Origin: Mangifera indica
Lineage: Eukaryota > Streptophyta > Magnoliopsida > Sapindales > Anacardiaceae
Assembly (NCBI RefSeq): GCF_011075055.1
Contig: NC_058151.1
Span: 4,854,251-4,918,250 of the forward strand
Length of the DNA: 64,000 nt
Direction: 5' to 3'
Shown: piece by piece, positions 23,500 to 35,352 of the stretch
Numbering within the stretch: the stretch's first letter is position 1
Layout: each line of letters opens with the position of its first letter
Position numbers and translations under genes: made by a program
The notes under the pieces: model-generated
Databases searched by the model: none
What the model was told of the DNA's origin: nothing
Seen by the model: the letters and a program-made list of their open reading frames with translations, nothing else

Positions 23500-26400
23500 A
23501 ATCCGAAAAGTGGTTTACTTTCTATTAGTAATTTTTGAGTAGTAATTTTGGACTTAGAATATATGTGCAATTTTTCTGTATGTATATTCAAATTGGTGAC
23601 TAGTTGATTTAAGATACACAAATTTTGTTCTTTGTTATCAATTCTCTATGGATTATGGTCTTAGTTTTTTGTTTCATGGTATTGGAGCTCAAAGTGCAGT
23701 AACATTAGCAACTCAGTGCAAGTGAGACACAAATATTTTGTCTTAAACTAATGTTATATCATTATGTGATTAGATAATTGAAAATTAAAAATAAAATAAC
23801 ATCCAATCATAAGATGATATATCATTATTTATACACAAAATTGTTTACAAAAATTGTACATATAGTCATCCTGTTTTTGTTAATATGAACTTATGGTTCC
23901 ATTTGTGGCATACAGTGAAAACAATGATATTTTGTGTATTGTCAAAATGCCCAAGTTTGCATTTTCACTTTGTGGGGCATTTCTCTGATACACATATAAA
24001 CTTCTTGTAAGCATTGAAGCTTTAGTTGAATCTGTCAATTATTAAGGTGCATTGAATTGCATTATTGAATATATTAATATTGCATTATGGAGGTGTATGT
24101 AGCTTTTATGGCATTGCACAGTGGAGTCTCCACGGTTGTCTGGATATAATTCATTCAAAATATTATAGAAGAAAGTTTGAACATAGGTATTCATTTGATA
24201 TATGTTATTATATGATTAAATGATAGAAGAAAGTCATATTCAATCATATGATGATATATATAAATGTTTATCTATTTATGTATCCAAAATGTGTATGTAT
24301 AATATTATTGAATGATTTAGAGACTAAAATAACACAATAATTATATTTGTTTCGTAAGTTAAGAACCCCTTAGAAAGCTTTTTGCCTTGAGAGATTGCTC
24401 TTATATGTTTTAACACAAAATGTCCACTGACATTGTTGAATTTTGATTCATACTTTCTTAAATGAATAAAGCATTTTACCAATAGAGTTAACAAAGACAT
24501 GAGTTCATATATGCCCATATGTAGAATAGATGACAAATAAAAAAAAAAGGTTAGGTTAAATTTTGAGAGGAGCTAAAAAAGAACTAGTTATCGGTGTTAG
24601 TTGGATTAGATCCTGAAGTGGTAGCAGCAGCTTTCCTCAAGAAGAATGCAGTAAATGACTAAAGCACATTACAGCTCCAAGAGGAGATGTAAGTCATCAA
24701 CAACTTAATATCTATTTATATCACAGGATAAATCAGCACAACACAGTTTCTCAGCCATAGGATGACTTCTACTTAAAAAAAACAGTGGTATCAAAGCACA
24801 AATGGAACAATGAAAAACTTATTCTAACTCAATCATTTCCTAATTGAAAATTCATAATCCTTGCATCCAGGCACCAAACTATTAAGAGTTAAGAAGGCAG
24901 CAAATTAGATCAAACTCAATAGTAAACTTTAAGAGTTTTGCTGCATAAAAGTTTAGAAGAAACCTGTGACATTCATCTGCTTTCTTGAAAGAGAGAAATC
25001 AGGGCATAAGACCTTAAAACTACTAGTCTACAACTAAATTGGTGAAAAGATAAATAACCAGAGATCATGATTCATGGACAAAAATACCAGGTTCTAAAGA
25101 GTTTTCACAGAGCATAACTGGCAGCAGGACATTCATCAGAATCGATTTAATGTTTGCAGACTCAGTTCTAATGAAAAAACAAATGACTCCAAGCAGTGTC
25201 AGTAATGCACAAGTATATAACAGATAACTATCTACAAAGGTGCCAAGGTAATTTATATAACTACACAGCAACCAATGGTTTTGCAACTAATTGCAGAAAA
25301 GTTATACAAGTAAAGCAGAAAACTTAGGGTTGGTTTGAGCAGAAAATGGATATTTAATATACAAGTCAATTTCAGTAGTATCATGTATGAAGCAGAGAGC
25401 CTTGCAATGCAGTTATGAACAGATCATGATTGTCCACACAGGTAGAACTTAGTAATCGCAAAACCATGATTGTTCACACATATCGAGAACTTGATAATAT
25501 TGTTCACACATATGAAGGAGTTGATAATGGTAACTGGGAGTAAATAAAATCACACACCAATAACAACAGAATACTATATGGCTGAAAATCAGGAAGCGGT
25601 AGCCAGCCTTGCTTCCCAAAGGAAATAAAAAAGGAAGACTAGAGGAGCAGGTGCATGCATGCACATATAAATAGTTCTGGAAATTTTAGGCTCGGATCAC
25701 ACATTACATTAAAATGTTTTATAAAAGAGAAGAGTGTGAACCATTTCAAGAAACAGGTGCTAGATGCTAGTCACACTATTTTTGAATATTATCGTGAATA
25801 CTCAAAAGTTTAACAGGATTACACACGAAGAAACAGCAGACTATCTATGACGCCCAGTTGAACTAGCCCCCAGTTAGCCACTGAGCACATTGGGAAGGTC
25901 ATGGAATTGCCGGATATAAAAAAAGGAAACATATCTCATGTAGAGCTACAATGACAACAGAGAAGTACTTCAGTTTCTAGCTAAGATTTTCTCAACTAGA
26001 GTTTCTTTTTTATTTTTGGGGGATGGGGTCTTTAAAAGTATAAGTTTAATTTTTCAACATATTTGTCTGGCAAACTCTCTTTTTTCTTACCACTGATCAC
26101 TCCCTTCACTAATCTAAAATTTAAATAACTGTATTAATTAAAAGATGTGATTATGAAAAAACAAACAATTCATAGCGTTTGATTGAACAAAACCTTGTCG
26201 TCTTTTATTCCCACAAACTGAAACCGAACAACAGCTAAACAAAAATAATAGCTAACTCCAGTGGCTCACTGTCAGTCCTTAAACAGGTGCTTTAGAAGAT
26301 CTTAACCAAAATCAAAATAGTACCAAACAAATTTGAAAACCTAAGAAAGTTTAAAAATAATATTCTCTGCAATTTTAATATTAATGTTAAAAACAGCAAA

Positions 26401-26660
26401 AGTAAACCGTAAAAATCAATGCCCTTTGATTCACTGAAACTAGCAAAAATTAATAATTATACGAGATCAGACAGTCAATCAACAGCGAATAATGTCTAAA
26501 ATTCATGAAATTCCACATATTAACACTATAACCGTAAATCTAGATGCAAAATAGTAATAAAGTTGTTGAAATTTAACCAGTTAACCAGGTTTCATAAAAA
26601 GCCCTTATTCTTATCAACAAAGATTAAAACACATAAGATCGCCAAAGCCAAACACTCACT
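23500..26660. other. Gene-poor interval between P1 and the complex I subunit gene
   Basis: 23500-23700 should contain the P1 3' UTR. Two short palindromic AT-rich segments (about 23745-23872 and 24180-24305), with ATTATGTGATTAGATAAT and GATGATATATCATTATTTAT patterns, resemble the small MITE family seen elsewhere. From about 24.6 to 26.6 kb the minus strand is T-rich without open frames, compatible with a 3' UTR or UTR introns of the minus-strand gene at 26668. That is inference; no coding exon was recognised. Confidence 0.4.
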
Positions 26661-26667
26661 CAATCGA

Positions 26668-26970
26668 TCAGTCAGATTTCTCCATCTGCAGGCGTTCAAG
26701 GGCTTTTTGGTGCGCCCAGGTCTCGATGGTGAGATCAGGCTTAGCATTAAGGCCAACGCCCAAAATCACGACCGTCAAAAAGCTTGTAATGTAGCAGGGA
26801 AGCTCCCAGTCTTCCCATTTGCGAGACTGGCCCGGTGGTGGTGGAGTCCGGTTGAATAGGTAGCCATTGGCCTTCTCTTGGTGTCCCGGGCTCGTCCATC
26901 GGCTCGGGCCGGCCTGGGTTGAGCCAAAGCGAGAGAAGAGGCGGTGCCGGAGCATGCTGTTCAACGCCAT
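26668..26970 (-). CDS. Complex I ESSS/NDUFB11-like subunit, small mitochondrial protein
   Basis: A 100-residue frame, starting MALNSMLRHRLFSRFGSTQA. The upstream ATG at 27054 would add 28 residues with no targeting character, so the inner ATG is preferred. The N-terminus is Arg/Ser-rich like a mitochondrial presequence. Then come YLFNRTPPPPGQSRKWEDWE, a single hydrophobic membrane segment (CYITSFLTVVILGVGL, about residues 62-77), and a charged tail (IETWAHQKALERL). The conserved PPPPGQSRKWEDWE plus one transmembrane helix matches, from memory, plant proteins annotated as the ESSS subunit of NADH:ubiquinone oxidoreductase, an accessory subunit of the membrane arm. The family call is recalled, not searched. 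No introns in the CDS; intact. Confidence 0.8.
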   Translation of the reverse strand: MALNSMLRHRLFSRFGSTQAGPSRWTSPGHQEKANGYLFNRTPPPPGQSRKWEDWELPCYITSFLTVVILGVGLNAKPDLTIETWAHQKALERLQMEKSD

Positions 26971-27059
26971 GGGAAGAGAATGAAGCGGATAGTAGTAGAG
27001 GGATTTGGTATTAACGAAGGAGAGGAGCGGCGTCGTTTTGTCAGTCAAGAACACATAAA

Positions 27060-29346
27060 GGATTTCTACGTGAAGACAAAAATAACCTATTTTACCATAA
27101 TTGTTAAGAGTGAAGTAGATTTCCTTTCCCAGATTTGCCTTAAAACAATTTTTAATTCACTCTAAATCATTTAAATTACTTTTTTTCAACAAAAATTAAA
27201 TTCAATCACGAAAAATGTTTAGTAAAAGATTTAAATAGTTAATTTGCTCAAATTTCACACACGTAAAAAAAAAAATTAAAAAAAGACCTTTATCCTTTTT
27301 CCATCCTTCATCCAACTTTGGATATATCAACAATTAAAACACTTACCTTATCTTCTTCATCGTTGCTTGTAACACCCGTAGGTTTATTCCAATCACATTA
27401 TGATCATTTTTATTTAATTGAGTAAACTTAATTTAATTTAAGTAAGGGTATAGTTGTTAATACCTATAAGTATATTATTACGATATTATAGTTATTTTAT
27501 TTTTATTTAAATTAATAAATTTTGAAATTTGTGAAGATGAGCAGTCTTACATGTTGGTTGTACAATTATAGAAGAGGTAGTTTTGTAAATTTAGTGTGAT
27601 GAAAGACCATGCATCGATGGTGCATGATCATTCATACACAAAAAGTTATAGATAAAAATTGTGTCTCCAAGTATTGGAGAGCATGGATCATGACAATTGT
27701 ATTTGATTGGATGATTGTATATATGAAATGTGTAACCATACATGATATTGTTAATTATAAAACTATGTAAGTAAGAAGTATACGGGCCAGAGAGATTTAT
27801 GAAAATTTTATATCCGTTTATACAAACTTGCTTTGCAAGAGAGAGTGAGAGATCAAATAGCATTTGTGTTGATTTGTTACTATCAAAAAGAGGAGCTGTC
27901 AAAAAAACTCATTGCCACATGAAGATAAGCTTTGTTGACAAAGGAAAGGTAAGTAGGAAACTTCATCATCCTTTCCATTGGCGCATAACATCAAATAGGT
28001 AACTTTAGTAACATTGTCAAGAATTTTCTATAAGCAACTCATTCTTCTCGGGTGGCATTAGGATCAAGTTGAGTGAGTTTGGTGCACTTAATGACATATA
28101 ACTTCGATTCTTAATACATCACAATCCAAAAATTTTTTATGACAGTTAGTGAAAGTGTTTCCATCTAACCTATTATCCTTTTTGTAAGTCACTCACAATC
28201 CTATGTTATTTGAAGTTTTAATGATTTCACTATTAGACTCAAGAACAAGTGGACCATCTTTATTTGTTTAGGCGAACAAGTTAACATGGGTTGATTAGAT
28301 AGATCAACAAACAAGTTGTACAAGCTATTGAACTCAAGTTCAAGTTGTCACACCTAGCAATTCAATGACATCAAGTACAATTTTTGGTGTAGAATGGATA
28401 CTACATATGGTCTATGCATTAACAAAAGCATATCTTTGCACAACCTCTAACTTAATCCACTTTCATTTTGACGAAACAAGTTTAATGGTTAGTTAAGTTG
28501 GACCCATCACTATTAAGGAAAACTCAAATAAAATCTCAAACTTTTACTTGGGTGAAGTTTATCATTCGTTTTGGCAAACAAAACCACAACAAACATGGAC
28601 TTAATTGAGCCTGTAGCCATGGAAGACATTAGGTTGTTTTCGACTTAGTATCTTATTTAAGAGATTTTTTTTTTAATTTAGTTATACATTTAATTAAATT
28701 TAATTCAATAAACCTCAGTATGCATACTACAACAAAATAAACTCATATGTACAATTTCCATATACTTTCACTTTCATCCGTATCTAAATTCTTGAAATTT
28801 TCTAATATATCATCAGTAACAAGTTTGCATTTGGAAATTTATTATCACTCAATCTTTCATGTACATAATACTTTCAAAAACACTTGAACATAAAATTGAT
28901 CTTATATCATCAATGCGCATCCACATGTCTAAAAGCTTATTCAAATACTAAAGTAGACATTAGTAAATCATGTGTCATGACGAAAAATATATCATAAATT
29001 TTTAATGAGATTTTATCATGTAAAAATTTTAATTTGATTATTTTCATTGATAATTTCATACAAATGGTCAATAATTAAACAATTTGTAAATCATTAAAAG
29101 AAGAACTTGAACCTAACAAATTTAGAAGAACTTGAGCTTAAACTTAGTTGTAACAAATTTATACTGGTTCCATATTTGACTTTATAAATTGAATACATTC
29201 CAAATAATAAATCTTTAACACCTTCCATTGTTAACAGTTAAGGGGACTCTATATTTTTTAAAATAACTTGTAACAAATTTTTTACTCTTAATAATTTTGA
29301 CCTATACTTTAATAAAGTAAATAAATAATAAAAGAATATGTACAAA
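27060..29346. other. Intergenic, possible LTR relic, no gene recognised
   Basis: Upstream sequence of the complex I gene, then AT-rich DNA. A TGTAACACCCGTAGG string at 27368 resembles the start of gypsy-type LTRs and the similar string at 32927, but no matching end was found. 28.0-29.1 kb contains many short open stretches without recognisable domains. Confidence 0.35.
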
Positions 29347-29471
29347 CAATAATTATAATCTTATACACAAACAACGATATATCACTGTATTATTAAGTGG
29401 TTTTGAACTAGAGGTAAAACAACTTCTAATTAAATGATGATATGTTATTATTTGTGTATAAAATTATACTC
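29347..29471. mobile_element. Small MITE, inverted relative to its neighbour
   Basis: It starts CAATAATTATAATCTTATACAC and ends GTGTATAAAATTATACTC, the reverse-oriented counterpart of the GAGTAATACTATGTACAC...ATTTTATTG pattern 50 bp downstream. The interior has CGATATATCA / TGATGATATGTTATTATTTG mirror symmetry. No clear target duplication. Confidence 0.55.
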
Positions 29472-29522
29472 ATTATTTATGTACATAATATTCTTTGTAA
29501 ATAAAACAAACAATATAGGTAT

Positions 29523-29643
29523 GAGTAATACTATGTACACAAATAACGATATATCATTATATGATTAAATAGTTAAAAATTAAGAATAAAATATCACTCT
29601 ATCATATTGTGACACATTATTATTTGTATATATAATTTTATTG
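29523..29643. mobile_element. Small MITE with a near-perfect 9-bp target duplication
   Basis: It begins GAGTAATACTATGTACAC and ends TATAATTTTATTG. The flanks are TATAGGTAT (29514-29522) and TATAGGCTT (29644-29652), identical at 7 of 9 positions. The ends resemble the 16428-16608 element, supporting one Mutator-type MITE family. Confidence 0.65.
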
Positions 29644-29968
29644 TATAGGCTTATATTCCCAATATTTTTAATCTGACTATCCCAAAATATTGTTATAAGA
29701 ATAAGTTGTAGGCATAAAATTGATTTGGTGAATTTTTTAAAGTATTGAAAATGTTGATTCCAACTTTCCATTTTTTTAAATAAAAAAATATAAGATTGTT
29801 ATTTCAGTTATCGAAAATAACTTGTTTGATCACTTAAATGGGTTTACTTTCCATGCTTGTCCTCCTTTGGAAGATTTGCCATAGTAATAAACTGATCGGT
29901 TGATAAAATAAAGGTTAGTCTTCTTATGTCATGGGGTTACCGTACCAGTAAATTAGCACAGCTCAGTC

Positions 29969-30146
29969 GTCTTCTTGTAGGTGGATTCTGTTGAGGCAGA
30001 CAAGATTTGTCCGAAAGAAGGCTCTGGAGTCTGGTCTTGTTGTTGTCAACAAGATTGATAGCCCTTCCGCTCGCCCAGATCATGTCAGCAATTCCACATT
30101 TGAACCATTTATATATCGAACTAAATACAACGGATGAACGGGTCAC
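29969..30146 (+). pseudogene. Fragment of a TypA/BipA-type translational GTPase gene
   Basis: On the plus strand, LLV and VDSVE are followed after a gap by [20 protein letters not shown] and [17 protein letters not shown], then after a frameshift YIELNTTDE. This reproduces the GTPase segment around the NKID (G4) motif of TypA/BipA, whose usual form has NKIDRPSARP and STFELFIELNATDEQ. At least two frameshifts and a deletion near VDSVE are visible, and no flanking exons are found. It is about 180 bp, so a single captured or relic exon. Plant TypA/SVR3 acts in chloroplast translation; this piece cannot. Confidence 0.8.
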
Positions 30147-30149
30147 GGG

Positions 30150-31190
30150 TGTCCTCTGGTTTAATTTAAAGTTAAAACGTTACTTCAGATTTTTTCTTGA
30201 CTCTAATTGGATCATTTCCTTTAATGAGATATTTATCTTACTAGTTATATAGTATTACAAAGATATGATAAATTACCCTCTCAAATACAAGATAAATCAC
30301 CTCCTAAATAAAATAAAAATGCCACAGTAATAATCAATATTGATGTGATAGTATTGAACTAAAGAAAAAATAGGATTGTCTAGAAAAATTAGAATTAATA
30401 TTTATAATAATTATCGTTATAAAAATATTTTCTTATTATATTACATTAAAAATTATATACTACCATATATTTCTGTTTTATTATTATAATTATTCAATTA
30501 TAAAGATAATATTGTGATTTAATTTATTAAAATATATTGTTTTAAGAGAAAAATTGTTGTTTAATTTATTTCTTAAGAAATATTGCTTTTAAAGAGAAAA
30601 ATTATTGATTTAAAAATAGCATTGAGAGATTCCAAACATAGTTTGATTTTCTTATGTTAGTTAGATAATTTATTACATAAAAAATTACATATTCTCAACT
30701 GAAAATCAGTTGAAATATGTCAATTTAAAAGAAGTATACATCAATTTAAAACAATATCAAACACATCAAAATATATAAAAATTATTAAAATATAGAGATT
30801 TAAATCTATCTAAATTAAAATAAAAAAAAGAACTAATCAAGATTAAACAAGAAATTAAAAAATATATAAAAATAAAAAGAAGTATATTCAAATGAACTGT
30901 TTGATTTAATAGGTAAAAGAAAGCCAGTACAAAAAATTATTTACAAACACGACACCATTAACCCAAAATAAAAAATAATAATAATAGAAAAAATCCTACA
31001 AAAAGATAATAGAAATTATCTCAAATAACAAAAGAAAATCCTAAATGTAAAGACGTTGTGTAAAATTGAAACCCAAACAGAAAAACAAAGTTTGATTAAT
31101 TGTCCTAGTGGCAAAATCTGCCCAAAAACAGTAGGTTCCTGATCCCTCAGTCTGAACCTGCCTTTCCTTCTGCAAACTGAATGCCACTGA
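30150..31190. other. AT-rich intergenic, nothing recognised
   Basis: Strongly AT-rich, few open stretches. A vague resemblance of 30320-30360 to the interior of the Tourist-like MITEs was too weak to call. Confidence 0.45.
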
Positions 31191-31191
31191 T

Positions 31192-31695
31192 TTGGTTTCT
31201 GCCTTCTCCCTATGCTTTCCGAATGTTATGTTGGTGAAGCTTGCTACTGCTACCACCCTTGGATATTGTGGATCTTTCTTGCTACTTCACTTAGCCACAA
31301 TCAGTTCTGCAGCAAGAGTTTTGAGAAGGAAAGGTATTTGGGTTGTGCTTGGAGACTGCAAGATGGTTTTAATTCTGTGTAAGGATAAAAAATCTAGGAT
31401 GTATGCTAATTGGATAGCTGATTTTTTGAATAGCTTTGCTGCCTTGTCTAGGACTGTTTTTGTATATAAAAATAGTTTATTGACGTTGTATATTTTTTCT
31501 CTTGAACCCTATTTTTGTAGTAATTTTGATAGACCTCAAGAGGAGATGATATTTAGTTTGTTTTTGGTTATGCAAGCCTAGAGAGGGCTTAGCGTTTTCG
31601 TTATCCTTCTCATTGAGTTTTGGTTATTTTTGAATCCTTCTTCGAAGGGTTTGTTGATTTTTTTATATTATTCAAATTATGTTAAAAAAAAAATA
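31192..31695 (+). pseudogene. Probable LINE (non-LTR retrotransposon) 3' end with RNase H relic
   Basis: An open stretch 31192-31581 contains ARVLRRKGIWVVLGDC and YANWIADFLNSFAALSRTVF, followed by YKNSLLTLYIFSLEPY. The second phrase resembles the REANxxADFLASFALSL end of RNase H domains in plant non-LTR elements. After the stop comes a short T-rich tail and a run of A (about 31682-31691), as expected for a LINE 3' end. RT and endonuclease parts are absent, consistent with 5' truncation. The call rests on a weak motif. Confidence 0.4.
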
Positions 31696-31699
31696 TGTA

Positions 31700-32926
31700 C
31701 ATATAATATTATTTTTATTATAAATATTACAATAAATTATTAATTTTTTAATTTTTCATATTTTTTAGTGGTTTTTAATTAAATGTAAAAAAAATACCAA
31801 TAAATATTATTTTGTTGTAGTGCATAGGCACATAGCTCTTTTTGGCACCCTTATTTATTTTATTATAGATTTTTATATACTGCTTAGGTTAATGTAACAC
31901 AAAATTCGAACACAAATGTGAGTTAATAAGCATTTGATCATGTTGAGTCCATGAAAGAGGAATTGCGTGACAAATTCGTGTTAAAAAATGGTATCACAGT
32001 AGCTAGGCAACCCCCACAACACGCACATACAGAACAAGTATTAAAAGACTGTTTCACAATTTAAAAGATTCTGACAAATTTTTGGTTTTTAGTGCTGGTT
32101 GGCGTTACCACTGGTAAACAAAGTCCACATTTTAAGAACATTTGACTGAGATTGACTATGTGTATATAATTTATGTGATTAACCACCAATGCATTTTAAA
32201 GAATTCCTGTAGACAGATACCTTTGCGACCCTTTCTTCAGGATATTAAGGCTAAATTCTCTGACAAACTCTTTCTCTTGGCAACAGAGACTTTCATTTGG
32301 ATTTTAGCTGACATTTACACTGTTTCAACCTTCGCCTTTCCTTTTGCAATCTGTGACGGGTGAAGGAAAAGGCCATTTTATAAGCACTTTTCAAATATAT
32401 TAACTATAGCAGACACTGTGTACTTCAATGCATACCTGTAATAGTATTTGCAAGTTCCTACTGCATTACACAAACTAGGATTACTGGTGAGATTATTTTG
32501 TTAAAAAATTTATCGTGTTAAAAATAAATTTAAAAAATTTTAACATCAAATACATTGTTAAAGATATTTGTTGCATATTTAATGTTAAGATTTTTTAAAT
32601 TTATAAAAGAATATTTTTATAATTTGAGATAGATTTTCATTCCCCTATAAAATACTTATCCTTTGTATGAAAATACTTTAAAATAATATAAATGAAAAAT
32701 AATGAAAAATTAATATTAATGGAAAGCCTATAAGTTGATCCGTATGCTTAGGGCCAAATATAAGTTTTAAAAATAATTATCCATATAAATTGAGTTGTTT
32801 TAACCCCTATCTTACACTTAGTCTATTTGTCAGTTTGATAAATCTACATAAAAGTTGTTGTTTAAAGAAATATTTTCAAGTTTCTTAGTGCATAAATCTA
32901 AATAGTTTACGATTTTCGATTAAAAA
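31700..32926. other. Intergenic, nothing recognised
   Basis: AT-rich, with a 73-codon open stretch at 32142-32363 that has no recognisable domain. Confidence 0.45.
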
Positions 32927-33342
32927 TGTAACACCTAAGACCCTATACTCTTAAGGATCAAAAGGTATAACATAGAGTAACCAAGATGGTTAAGGTGGGA
33001 GTGGATTCAAAATTATAGATAGTTATTTGTACTATCAAAAATTCATTGATCACTAGGTGACCTTTTGGGTGATTAAGAAAAGTTATGTAAAACTAGTACT
33101 ACTAAGTATACAATATCATCTATGTAATATTATATTGTCCATTTTACATCTAGTCTATATGATTTTGCTTTTGGAATAATCCACATGGCATTATGTAGCA
33201 AAATTTTGCCAACAAACAAGTTATATTGGGTTTGATCCACCCATAATAGGTTGACTTGACCCATACCCAATTTCCATTTAACTATCTATCGTAGTTGAAG
33301 GTAGTTGAGAGTAGTTGGGACTGTATTTAATGTCTCAAAAAT

Positions 33343-34475
33343 TGCGACTCATTTTTCTGGGCATACGCAAAACAAATAAAAAAAGACACTATTTTTTCAG
33401 AGAAAAATTTGCTACAGAATCATAATATACAAAAAGATACACAAAATTTGTTGTAATACTCTCAGGTGCATTTCAGGGGTATTTATATCTTTTGGCCCTG
33501 CTTTGATACGTTTTCAGTCTTAAATATATATGTTCAAATGTGTGTGTGTGTGTGTGTGTGTGTATAAGATAAGCCAAAACCAAATATGTTTGTTTTTCAT
33601 CTTCTTCTCTCGTCTCTTCTAGAAACGTAGCCTTCTTCATGCTTTTACTTTGTTTTTGAAAAAAAATGGGGATGATTTGAAAGGGTTTTGGAAGAAAAGT
33701 AAGGAAAATTTACAGAATCATAATATACAAAGGGTTTTGTGACTCATTTTTCTGGGCATACGCAAAACAAATAAAAAAGACACTATTTTTTCAGAGAAAA
33801 ATTTGCTACAGAATCATAATATACAAAGAGCTACACAAAATTTGTTGTAATACCCTCAGGTGCATTCTAGGGGTATTTATATCTTTTAGCCCTGCTTTGA
33901 TACATTTCCAATCTTAAATATATATGTTCAAATGTGTGTGTGTATAAGATAAGCCAAAACCAAATATGTTTGTTTTTCATCTTCTTCTCTCGTCTCTTCT
34001 AGAAACGTAGCCTTTTTCATGCTTTTACTTTGTTTTTGAAAAAAAATGGGGATGATTTGAAAGGGTTTTGGAAGAAAAGTAAGGAAAATTTATAGAATCA
34101 TAATATACAAAGGGTTTTGCGACTCATTTTTTTGGGCATAGGCAAAACAAATAAAAAAGACACTATTTTTTCAGAGAAAAATTTGCTACAGAATCATAAT
34201 ATACAAAGAGCTACACAAAATTTGTTGTAATACCCTCAGGTGCATTCCAGGGGTATTTATATCTTTTGGCCTTGCTTTGACACATTTCCAGTCTTAAATA
34301 TATATGTTCAAATGTGTGTGTGTGTGTGTGTATAAGATAAGCCAAAACCAAATATGTTTGTTTTTCATCTTCTTCTCTTGTCTCTTCTAGAAATGTAGCC
34401 TTTTTCATGCTTTTACTTTGTTTTTGAAAAAAAATGGGGATGATTTGAAAGGGTTTTGGAAGACAAGTAAGGAAA
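33343..34475. repeat. Three tandem copies of a ~380-395-bp unit with internal (TG)n
   Basis: GACTCATTTTTCTGGGCATA-type starts occur at 33346, 33741 and 34121. Each unit contains GACACTATTTTTTCAGAG, GGGGTATTTATATCTTTTGG, a TG microsatellite of different length, and CTCTTCTAGAAACGTAGCC. The units differ by few substitutions and mainly by TG number, so the array arose recently. Confidence 0.93.
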
Positions 34476-34889
34476 GAAAAGGAGAGAAAGCATTTTGGAG
34501 GCCTTGGTAACCAAACGATCTCCTTTTTTTCCCTTTACCTATGTTTATATTGGAGTATGTCGTATAAATATGTTAGTGTGCTTTGGTATTGACTTAAGGT
34601 GGTTATTGGTGAGAAAATAAGTAAGGAAAAAATGAGGGAACAAGTTTGGCCAGTGTTAGCTTGAAACAAAGTAACTGGAATCATTCTTGGTCTACCTTAA
34701 GTTTGTTAAATAAACTCTATGTTTCATGTTTTATGCCTTTGGTTTCTTTGCTTTATGTTATAAATGATGATTTTGAGGTTAAAAAAATATTGTTTTGCCA
34801 TTTGAGATATCTATATATGTGATTTTATTCATGTTAGAGAGAAGGCAAATATTTATAGTTTTGCCACTAATTTCGTCCAACATTTTAAC

Positions 34890-35245
34890 TACATTATCTA
34901 ATGAATCATGAGTGATGTTATAGCTCATTGGAAAGCTCTTTGAATCCTCTTTTCAATGATATACAGTTTGTATGATTTGGAAACCGTTTGGACTGTTAAA
35001 TTACTTGAACAAAAGGGTTGTTCTATTAAATAAACAGTAATTATAGTTTTTGAAAAGAAAAAGAGAAAGAAAACTTATTTTGACTGCTTTATCTAATGTT
35101 GTTATAGCTCGTTGGAAAGCTCTTTAAATCATCTTTTCAATGATATATAGTTTGTATGATTTGGAGACCATTTGGATTATTAAATTGATTGAACAAAAGA
35201 CTACCATATCAAATGAATAATGATTGCAGTTTCTTAAAAGAAAGA
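34890..35245. repeat. 184-bp tandem duplication
   Basis: TAGCTCATTGGAAAGCTCTT (34921) recurs as TAGCTCGTTGGAAAGCTCTT (35105). Both are followed by TTTTCAATGATATA and CAGTTTGTATGATTTGG-like sequence and end in an A/G-rich stretch. Confidence 0.85.
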
Positions 35246-35352
35246 AAGAAAGAAAAGGAAGAGAGAAGAAAAAGGAAGAAAAGAAAGAAAGGAAAGGAAA
35301 GAAAGGAAGGGAAAAGAAAAAAAAAAAAGAAAAGAAAGACAGGAAAAAAAGG
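35233..35352. repeat. Purine-only (GAAA)n-type tract
   Basis: About 120 bases almost wholly A and G on the plus strand. Similar tracts occur at 39275-39425 and 45885-45975 in the gypsy LTRs. Open frames rich in Lys/Glu across it are by-products. Confidence 0.9.

Noticed and set aside
26971..27054. Upstream ATG adding 28 residues to the complex I subunit
   Set aside because: The extension has no presequence-like character and the inner ATG gives the expected ~100-residue length with an Arg/Ser-rich start.
27368..27382. TGTAACACCCGTAGG as a gypsy LTR start
   Set aside because: No matching LTR end, PBS or domains nearby; kept only as a remark in the interval description.
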